Shown here: in pieces, positions 56,906-64,000 of the stretch
How the letters are laid out: each line of letters begins with the position of its first letter
Position numbering within the stretch: the first letter of the stretch is position 1
Assembly: GCA_023614405.1 (NCBI GenBank)
Contig: CM042697.1
Coordinates: 190,649,189-190,713,188, forward strand
Length of the DNA: 64,000 bases
Reading direction: 5' to 3'
DNA from: Avena insularis
Taxonomy: Eukaryota > Streptophyta > Magnoliopsida > Poales > Poaceae
Notes under the pieces: generated by a model
The model's database searches: none
Seen by the model: the letters and a program-made list of their open reading frames with translations, nothing else
What the model was told of the DNA's origin: nothing
Position numbers and translations under genes: made by a program

Positions 56906-57858
56906 TGTCGTTGTTATGGAAACGGTAGTGCCTGAGCAGGCTAGTTCATGGTGCAGGAGCGAGCGGGGAAGCGAACGACGGCGTCCGCAGGCGGGATTGG
57001 GCACAAGCATGCGTCGGGGACACAAGAAGTACCCAGGTTCAGGGCCCTCATGGTGAGGTAACACTCCTACTCATGCCGATGTGACTATCTAGATGAACAC
57101 ACAAAGGGCTACAATGGCTCCTTGAGATGTATCTGTCTCTAGCTAGAAGGAGTGACCAACCCTTGCTACGATGCCCCTTCCACCCGTTATATAGGCCGAT
57201 GCGGCATGGGCAAAGACACAGTTGACTGGCGGGTCTCACAGGCGGGCCGGCTGACTTTTACAACACAGTATTCTGCCTCCCTAACGTCTGGTATAGTGCC
57301 GCGCCCCTCGGCCGGCATGGAAACGGTGTTGGCTGCCTCCGGCCGGCACAGAAACAGTGGAGGCTGCCCCGGCCGGCACGGGCGGTGGCCCCTCTTCCCG
57401 CCCGACAGGGGTACGGGCCGTCTCCTCCGGCATCGGTGTCGCTGCGTCTGTCCTTCTGCCTGCCAGGGCTGCGAGGTACTGTGCCATACGTCATCCGTCT
57501 GCCTTGAAGGTCCAGCTAGGTTGCCCTAGCCGGCTACTTTGTCTTGGCCGGATGGTTGGTTACCATCTGTTTGAGTGTCTAGCCTTTGTTGCTCTATCCG
57601 GCTGATGGTTCTGCCGGCTCGCTCTTGGCTCGTCTTGCTCCATCCGACTGGATGGCTTGCTGTGTCCGGCTGGCTTGGATTAGTCGGCTAGAAGTCTTCT
57701 GGAGTGATCTTTATCTGGATGCCTGGTCTGCTGGCTTTCTCTGCATCTGTCCTTCTTTCTGATCTGCCTTTGAGTTTTTACATCCGGGCCAATACGGTGG
57801 CGCTACATTGCGCCTGCATCTTGTCTGGTTACCCTATCCGGGGGTGATCCCCCCGACA
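56906..57858 (-). repeat. 5' LTR of the Tat-type element, 953 bp
   Basis: It aligns with 36345-37305, keeps the terminal TG...CA and is followed by ATATG. The minus-strand TATA box is at 57187-57194 (CTATATAA). Open frames inside are found in both LTRs and are not genes. Confidence 0.9.
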
Positions 57859-57883
57859 ATATGCTACACATTGTTGTCTACAG

Positions 57884-58096
57884 AGATTTTTCATGTTTGA
57901 TGAGAATAGAGAGAAAGTAAAGGTTGTTCTCAAAAGCATATTCTTCGCATGTTTGCACCAGTAGCGCCATAGGCTAAAGAAGCAACACTTCTCTAGCAAG
58001 TGTTTTAAGGATGTTACAAGAGCATCTCCTATGGATCACATGACTGCCGATCAGTGGGGTGATCTTCTCCGCCACTGGCTTGATCAAAAGAATGAG
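57884..58096 (+). pseudogene. Exon of a Transposase_24 (Ptta/En-Spm)-like locus
   Basis: Exactly 71 codons lie between TGTCTACAG and AATGAG|GTATGT. The translation includes RFFMFDENREKVKVVL and, near its end, ADQWGDLLRHWLDQKNE. That resembles the plant Transposase_24 (Ptta/En-Spm) family, where a W..L..YW pattern precedes a region starting with Ala-Ile. A TAG at 57962-57964 stands where Trp is likely. The acceptor lies 20 bp inside the host sequence beyond the Tat element, so the element sits in the preceding intron. It may belong to a host gene derived from, or a remnant of, a CACTA transposon. Confidence 0.55.
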
Positions 58097-58177
58097 GTAT
58101 GTTTTGAGAAGTCTGTGAGACTAGATCGCATTGTCAATTACTATTTATGCATGTGTCTTACAAGTGTCTTTTTGTAG

Positions 58178-58270
58178 GCCATCGCTCAAAGAAACTATTC
58201 TGGTCATAATAAAGTCCGAGTACTAAGTCGTATAGGATCCCCCAACATAATTGGGTACCTCTACAAATTG
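58178..58270 (+). pseudogene. Next exon of the Transposase_24-like locus
   Basis: Exactly 31 open codons lie between TTTTTGTAG and AAATTG|GTAAGG. It begins AIAQRNYSGHNKVRV and ends GYLYKL. The 81-bp intron before it has canonical ends. Both boundaries are phase 0, like the exons on either side. The sequence fits the segment that follows the W..L..YW block in this family, though divergent. Confidence 0.5.
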
Positions 58271-58403
58271 GTAAGGACATGTTGTTTTGTACTTAAGGAT
58301 GTAATTGATGATGTGCAATCTATATGCATCTTATCGTTTCATCCTACGTTTCCACCACATGATGCAATTTATTTTTGCTTTTCCAAATGCATATGAAATC
58401 TAA

Positions 58404-58490
58404 CGGGGATCTAAAAAAATAGTTGACTCTGCTGGAGAAATTCGAGGGATGCCACACAAATAGCTCCGTGCCATTGTAAAGAAAGTTGTT
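58404..58490 (+). pseudogene. Further exon-like block of the same locus
   Basis: A frame of 29 codons ends in phase 0 at GTTGTT|GTAAGT. It reads SKKIVDSAGEIRGMPHK, then a TAG (58461-58463) where Trp is likely, then LRAIVKKVV. The left boundary is uncertain, as no good acceptor is seen just upstream of 58404. Its agreement in donor quality and phase with the two exons before it supports one transcription unit. Confidence 0.4.
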
Positions 58491-58824
58491 GTAAGTCTTC
58501 TCTGTGTTTTGTGATGTTGCACTTGTAATGATTTTTACGTATACGTATGATATGAAACCTTGATTGCACTTCTTCGTTTTGTTTTCACTTACCTTCATGA
58601 CTTGTAACTGAAGTCAGTTTTAGTTTTGAATTGTACAAAGTGTGTACACAGGAAGCCACATTTTTAGTCATGTTAGTAAATGACATCAAAAACATGGGAT
58701 TTCTATTTTCATGCCCTTGGTTTGTTAGTTGTACTCACTTTTCCCCAGCCGCTTAACTTTTCCTCACTTTTGACCCTCTCCTTCTCCAAAACTATCACAC
58801 GGTCTGAAACTTGATGTCCGTCAG

Positions 58825-58988
58825 CCTTGTCATTATGTGCTGACAAGTGGGTCCACGTTCAGTCGGGTCCTGTAGTGGACCCTTGTCGTCACGTGCTGAC
58901 AAGTGGGGACGTTCTGTCGGGTCCCATAGTGGACCCTTGCCATTATGTGCTGACAAGTGGGATCACGTTCAATCGGGTCCCATAGTAT
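58825..58988 (+). repeat. Three tandem copies of a 54-56 bp unit
   Basis: Units start at 58825, 58881 and 58935. Each contains TGTGCTGACAAGTGGG (CGTGC in the second) and a TCGGGTCC plus TAGT core. Differences between units are a few substitutions and 1-2 base indels. The surrounding sequence has CT-rich, TG-rich intergenic character. Confidence 0.8.
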
Positions 58989-58990
58989 AC

Positions 58991-59848
58991 ACCTCTCTCC
59001 ACTTATCCAGATCAGCGTGCGACCCACAGTTATCCACATGAGCACTAGACTCATAGCTTATCCACATGTAGCATGACTTGTTCCAAACAATTGTGATTGC
59101 TTAATGTGCCATGAAATAATCATGCGTTGTTTTAGCATACAAAAGCATAATATTGTGGTATTCTCCTTTGATGCTTTATTTGGGTTGACTTGGCACATGC
59201 TTACACCATGTTAAGAATATGAACCTGTCACCCTAGCCTCTATGATCATTTAGTTTTTGACTTGTGATACCATTTTATGCTTTAATTAATAATGTTTGGT
59301 CGCTTTGCATGATTATGGCTATTATTGCTCTCTTAGTTGGTCGCTCCCAGTCGTTTGCTAGCCTCCACTTGTGCTGAGTATGAGCTCTACTCGTGCATCC
59401 AACTCCCAAGAAACCAAGTTATTCCAAAGAGTCCACTATAAATTCCTATGCATGGTGTGTTACACCATTCCAAGTATATTCATGTGTTTATTTATATTCC
59501 AAATTAAACTAGTTATGTGAAAATTAGTGAGTAAAGATCTCACAAACTTGATGGCACACTTTACTTTCTTGCACTTAATAAACTTGAACCATTGTGCCCA
59601 TCTATGTTGCTTATATGCTTGCAAATTATAAGTTGGGAGTTAGCAGAACCATGTTGCCATGAGAAACGCTTTCAACACTTGTACATATCTATCCAGTTGA
59701 TATCATGATCTTTTGTTTACGGATGTCGGCGGTGTGAAATAAAAAGGGAGCTTGTAAGTCCATGGAGTATTGTATATGTGTTAGAGAAACGCCTAGGCGG
59801 CTAGACTAAGCCATGCCTAATCATGGTGGAAATTTGCAGCATAAACAT
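58991..59848. other. AT-rich sequence before the LTR-like repeat, no gene seen
   Basis: Stops occur in all frames and no motif was recognised. The last 150 bases (GAGAAACGCCTAGGCGG and on) resemble sequence I associate with the interior of the abundant Triticeae repeat that starts at 59849, so part of this stretch may belong to an older copy. Confidence 0.35.
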
Positions 59849-61382
59849 TGATACGTCGGAAACGTATCTATAATTTTTGATGCTCAATGCTTGTTTAGTA
59901 TCTACTTTGCTTTACTTGTCCACACTTTGAGGTGCTTTTTACATGTTTTCTGGTACTAACCTATTAACAAGTTGCAATAGTGCCAGATGCCTGTTTTCTG
60001 CTGTTTTTGGTTTCAGAAAAGTTAGTAAAGAAATATTCTCGGAATTGGACGGGACAAAGGACAAAGTCAATTACTTTCCGTGGGGAACAAGAAGTCCAGA
60101 GGAGAGCCCAAGAGGCCAGCCAGGGGGGCCAGACCCACCCTAGGCACGGGTGGGCCCAGCCCCACGCATGGCTAGGGTTTGGTGGCCCTGGCCGCCTCCT
60201 CGGTCTCCCCCTTCACCTATAAGAAGCCCCCGCTGCAGAAACCCTGAGTACCCGATCAAATCTCCACGAAAACGTCTGTAGCCGCCACCACCATCGTCCC
60301 TAGATCGGGGGGGTCTGAAGTTCTTCCCAGCACCATGTCGGAGGGGAGATCATCCCGAAGGCCTTCTCTCCGGTATGATGCGTGAGTAGTTCCAGCTTGG
60401 AATATGGGTCCAAGTAGTAGCTAGATGGTTGTATCTCCTCCTTTGTGCTTTCATGTATAGATCTTGTGAGCTCCGTTCATGATCAAGATCTAATCTATTT
60501 GTAATCATGCATGTTGTGTTTGCAGGGATCCGATGGATATTGAGATTATTATGTTGGTTTGATTAATGGTTTTGTCTTTATGATTCTATCATGTATGTGT
60601 TGTTTGTGATCTTGCATGCTCTCCGTTGTTAGTAGCTATCTTGGCCAAGTAGTTGCTAGTGACTCCAAGAGGGGGTATTTATGCTCGATAGTGGGTTCAT
60701 GCCTCTAGTTTCCAAGGGAAGTGACAGAAATCTCTTCGGTTGTAGATGTGATGTTGCTACTAGGGAGAAAACAATGGTCTCTTGTTCATGGAACATGTGG
60801 ACTATTTACCTTACACACTTTGCTTAAAGTAGTTGTCTGTTGCTTGCAACTTAATACTGGAGGGGTTCGGATGATAACCTGAAGGTGGACTTCTAGTCAT
60901 AGATGCAGTTGGATGGCGGTCTATGTATCTTGTTGTATTGCCCAATCAACCTCATAGGATCTTTCTAACTAGTAATTGCATTGTTATGCCTTGCTCAGTT
61001 CATGTCAATTGCCCTACTGTAATTTGTTTACCCTTCATGCCATGTTGTTTATCTAAGTAGAGCACCTCTAGTGAACTATGGACCCCGGTCCAATCTTTAC
61101 CATTGATACATCTTCCGCTGTTACTTGTTTACTTGGTGCAAACCATTACCTTCCACACCATACATTTAATCCTTTGTTATAGCAAACCGGTGAGCTTGAC
61201 AACCTCACTGATTCGTTGGGGCAAAGTCTTGAGTTTGTGTTGTGCAGGTCTCCGCGTTGCTTGCAACACCTGTGTGACGTTTCCTTCCTCCTTCTGGTTT
61301 GATAACCTCGGTCTCAACTGAGGGAAAACTTGCTGCTTGCTGCTTCACACCTTTCTCTTGGGGTTCCCAATAGGCACCATCA
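59849..61382 (+). repeat. LTR-like repeat, copy A (1.5 kb)
   Basis: It starts TGATACGTCGGAAACGTATC and ends GGCACCATCA, giving TGAT/ATCA ends. It contains a TATA-like TATAAGAA (60218), a C-rich leader, CTAGATGGTTGT and GGATGATAACCTGAAGGTGG. The second copy at 62334 shares these in the same order. Flanking 5-mers (AACAT and ACTAT) do not match cleanly. It is not coding. I recognise it as an abundant Triticeae repeat but cannot name it. Confidence 0.65.
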
Positions 61383-62333
61383 ACTATAGTGAGCAATCTA
61401 TGAAGCATCTTCAGAAAAAAAATATAAAAAAAGGGAAAATAAAAGAAAAAAGCACCATACTCATGGTAAATAAAAAGATCGTTGAGAAGCTCATTGTCTA
61501 TTGCCTTGTCATTTTGATATGGGATAGCTCCTGTGTCATGGGGCAAGGGGTACCCCGTTGGAGGTTCTCTATGATACACATATACTTAGAATGACAAGAA
61601 CTTGATTGTGACTAAAGTTGAGTAGCATGAGGAACGACCCTCGTACTCAAGGGACATGAGATTTTCAACTTATGATCTGTCAAGCATATACCTCATATTT
61701 TTCTCACTTTAACCTTAATCACTTCAAGATGCTTATGATAGGGCAATGAGAGATGAAAGCTAATAAGTACCATAATTTTTTAAAGCTCTTTATGAAACTT
61801 GAAATCCCTGCTTCCCTCTATGAAGGGTCTTTCTTTTTACTTTTATGTTGAGTCTCCACTTTCTATCTTTATGCACCAATTAAGAGAGTATAGTTGTCAT
61901 TCTTAGTTCAATGTGCATTGTCCCAAAACTTATTGATTGATTCATAATCATGGTATTGCTTGTTCTTAAATTATTTGTATCTAGTCACCCTTATGAACGT
62001 TGAAGGTGTCCTATGCATTTATGTTTTGCTATTCCATGAGGGAAAAGTTGAATACCACTCATGCTATGTTTTATATATGTGAAACAAACAAATGTCTTTT
62101 AATGCATTGTTATTCATGATCTTTTGTTTGTACCTTTTTCATGTTACAACTTAGTTTCTATGTCTTATTGTTAGAACTACATCTTTCATGCTCATGTTTA
62201 GAGTATTATGATCCCAGCTATCAATGCTTTACAATACTTTGATCAAGATTGTGATGGTGCATGTCATCTCAAAAATTATTCTTTTTATCACTTACCTACT
62301 CGAGGAAGAGCAGGAGTTAAGCTTGGGCATTCT
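61383..62333 (+). other. Spacer between the two LTR-like copies
   Basis: About 950 bases, AT-rich, without gag or pol. An A-rich simple stretch occurs at 61414-61450. Just before copy B the string GAGCAGGAGTTAAGCTTGGG (62310-62329) looks like a polypurine tract, which would make copy B a 3' LTR. No primer site follows copy A. Confidence 0.4.
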
Positions 62334-63893
62334 TCATACGTCGTAAACGTATCTATAATTTTTTATGCTCCATCCTTGTTTTGTATCAAATATCTTATGT
62401 TTTGTCTACACTTTGAGGCATTTTTATACATTTTCTGGAACTAACCTATTGACAAGATGTCGCAGTGCGAGTTGCCTGTTTTCTGCTGTTTTTGGTTTCA
62501 AAAAATCTAGTAAAGAAATATTCTTGGAATTGGATAGAACAAAAGCCGAAGTCAATATTTTACCAGAGCGAAGACAAAGTCCAGAGGGGGGACGAAGAGG
62601 TGCCACAGGGCGGCTGCACCACCCCCTGGCATGGGTCCACCCTAGGCCACGCTAGGGCATGGTGTGGGCCCCCTGGCCCTCAACCGACCTTGCCCCTTCC
62701 CCTATATAAACACCCTGAGTCAGAAACCCTAAGCACCCGATTAGAAATCCACAAAAGAGTCCGTAGCCGCCACCACCATCGTCCCTAGATTGGGGGATCT
62801 GAAGCTCTTCCACGCACCCTGCCGGAGGGGAGAGATCATCCCGGAGGCCTTCTTCATCACCATGCAAGCTTCCGGAGTGATGTGTGAGTAGTTCATCCTT
62901 GGACTACGGGTCCATACAGTAGCTAGATGGTTGTTTCTCCTCCTTTGTGATATCACGTTTAGAATTTGTGAGCTCTGTTCATGATCAAGATCATCTATTT
63001 GTAATGCTACATGTTGTGTTTGCGGGGATCCGATGGATATTGAGTACTATGTCATATTGATTATTGATTCTATCATGTCTATGTTATTTGTGATCTTGCA
63101 TGCTCTCTGTTTCTAGTAGATACTTTGGCCAAGTAGATGCTTGTAACTCCAAGAGGGATTATTTATGCTCGATATTAGGTTCATGCCTCTAGTAATCTGG
63201 GGAAGTGACATAAACCTCTAAGGTTGTAGATGTGCTGTTTCTACTAGGGAGAAAACAACAATCATTTGTCCAAGGGCAATTGTATTGTTTACTTTACACA
63301 CTTTGTTTAATGTAATTATCTATTACTTGCAACTTAATACTGGAAGGGGTTCGGATGATAACCTGAAGGTGGATTATTAGTCATAGATGCAGTTGGATTA
63401 CGGTCTATGTATCATGTTGTAATTCCCAAACAAATCTCGTAGAAATCAAGATGTCTAGTATATGCATTGTTATGCATTCTCAATCTGTCAATTGCCCCGC
63501 TGTAATTTGTTCACCCAGCAAGTTATTTATCTTATGGAGAACACCTCTAGTGAATTGTGGACCCCTGTCCATTCCTTACCATTGATATACCATCTACTGT
63601 TTACCATTTAATGTTTACTTTCTGCAATTACTACAAGCAATTACTATCTTCCATAATATATGTTTAATCCTTTGTTTCCAGCAAACCGGTGAGATTGACA
63701 ACCTCATTATAAGTTGGGGCAAAGTATTGTGGTTGTGTTGTGCAGGTTCCAAGTTGCTAGCAACACCTTGGAGTTGTTTCCCTACTCCTACTAGTTCGAT
63801 AACCTTGGTTTTATAACTGAGGGAAACTTGCTATTGTGCTCATCATACATTCCTCTTGGGGTTCCCAACGAGCTCTACATATCTGAGCCATCA
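62334..63893 (+). repeat. LTR-like repeat, copy B (1.56 kb)
   Basis: It is homologous to copy A from TCATACGTCGTAAACGTATC to GAGCCATCA, with a TATA box (TATATAAA, 62703-62710) and the same ordered blocks. Divergence from copy A is clearly larger than between the LTR pairs of the other elements here, so the two are either very old or independent insertions. Confidence 0.6.
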
Positions 63894-64000
63894 ATATTCA
63901 AGTTCTAGAGGAACAACTCCAAGATGAACGATCTTTATCATCTGCCCTAAGTGTATATAATGACTGTTTGATGGACAAATTAGACGAAGTTGTAACCCAC
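63887..64000 (+). CDS. Open frame at right edge, possible partial exon
   Basis: 38 codons are open to the window end. It contains QVLEEQLQDERSLSSALSVY, then LMDKLDEVV, with Leu spacing of a coiled coil. The first two codons overlap the end of repeat copy B, so the true start is probably an acceptor at TTCAAG (63902) or TTCTAG (63908). It could be a C-terminal exon of the locus at 57884-58490, since such proteins often end in a coiled coil. The evidence is composition and position only. Confidence 0.3.

Larger units (their letters stand above)
36345..57858 (-). mobile_element. Tat-type Ty3/gypsy element with antisense gene, split by a copia element
   Basis: Minus-strand element bounded by the perfect duplication ATATG (36340-36344 and 57859-57863). 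Without the copia insertion and its extra target copy it is about 13.2 kb. From right to left it has a 5' LTR, a tRNA-Lys-type primer site, gag, protease, reverse transcriptase, RNase H, a second (archaeal-type) RNase H, integrase, a repeat-rich region, an antisense gene and the 3' LTR. A second RNase H and an extra antisense ORF are known marks of grass Tat-lineage elements such as RIRE2 and Grande. Almost all domains carry stops, mostly TAG or TGA in place of CAG or CGA. No family name is assigned. Confidence 0.9.

Noticed and set aside
1..64000. tRNA and rRNA genes
   Set aside because: The only tRNA-related strings are short primer binding sites (12-17 nt) next to LTRs; no cloverleaf or rRNA core sequence was noticed by eye.

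Overview
The window is a piece of a grass nuclear genome, most likely a Triticeae species (wheat, Aegilops, barley or rye). Nearly all of it is nested LTR retrotransposons with very long LTRs: Tekay/Del-type chromoviruses, a Tat-type Ty3/gypsy element with an antisense gene, and a BARE/Angela-like Ty1/copia element. Short MITEs occur too. Gene-like exons sit only in the gaps between insertions, and no bacterial-style features are present. The species assignment rests on recognising element families by eye and was not checked by search.

Layout. (1) 1-5379: end of a chromovirus pol, a 3.1-kb LTR, an initiator-tRNA-Met primer site, an extra open reading frame upstream of gag (ORF1) and the first codons of gag. 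The order internal-LTR-internal indicates a tandem pair sharing one LTR. (2) About 5380-27344: a minus-strand element with a roughly 6.4-kb LTR and a leader without recognisable genes (LARD-like). (3) Inside that LTR sits a complete plus-strand chromovirus, 11371-25264, bounded by GTTTG, with two 4-kb LTRs, ORF1 and one long gag-pol frame broken by stops. (4) 27345-31027: host sequence with MITEs and a TATA-led, gene-like patch. (5) 31028-35099: a solo LTR of the same family as (3), bounded by ATTAC. (6) 35100-36344: host sequence with exon-like blocks. (7) 36345-57858: a minus-strand Tat-type element bounded by ATATG, carrying a spliced-looking antisense gene. A copia element (47966-56248, bounded by GGAAG) landed inside its gag. 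(8) 57859-64000: further exons of the interrupted locus, a tandem repeat and two copies of an LTR-like repeat. An open frame runs off the right edge.

Insertion order follows from nesting. The Tat element entered what looks like an intron, 75 bp after a GTAAGT donor, and the copia element entered the Tat gag later. Taking out the copia element and one target-site copy rejoins the gag frame, and taking out the Tat element brings two phase-0 exons into one intron. Every pol examined carries stops, frameshifts or lost catalytic residues, so no element here looks autonomous.

The most interesting signals lie in the chromovirus LTRs. A TATA box is followed about 240 nt later by a conserved splice-donor-like site, and AG acceptor-like sites directly precede the ATGs of ORF1 and gag. 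Between donor and acceptors, so only in unspliced RNA, lies a block of three consecutive palindromes. Their stems show paired (compensatory) base changes between three diverged LTR families. I infer a split between spliced translation RNAs and an unspliced genomic RNA marked by a structured element. This needs RNA data to confirm.
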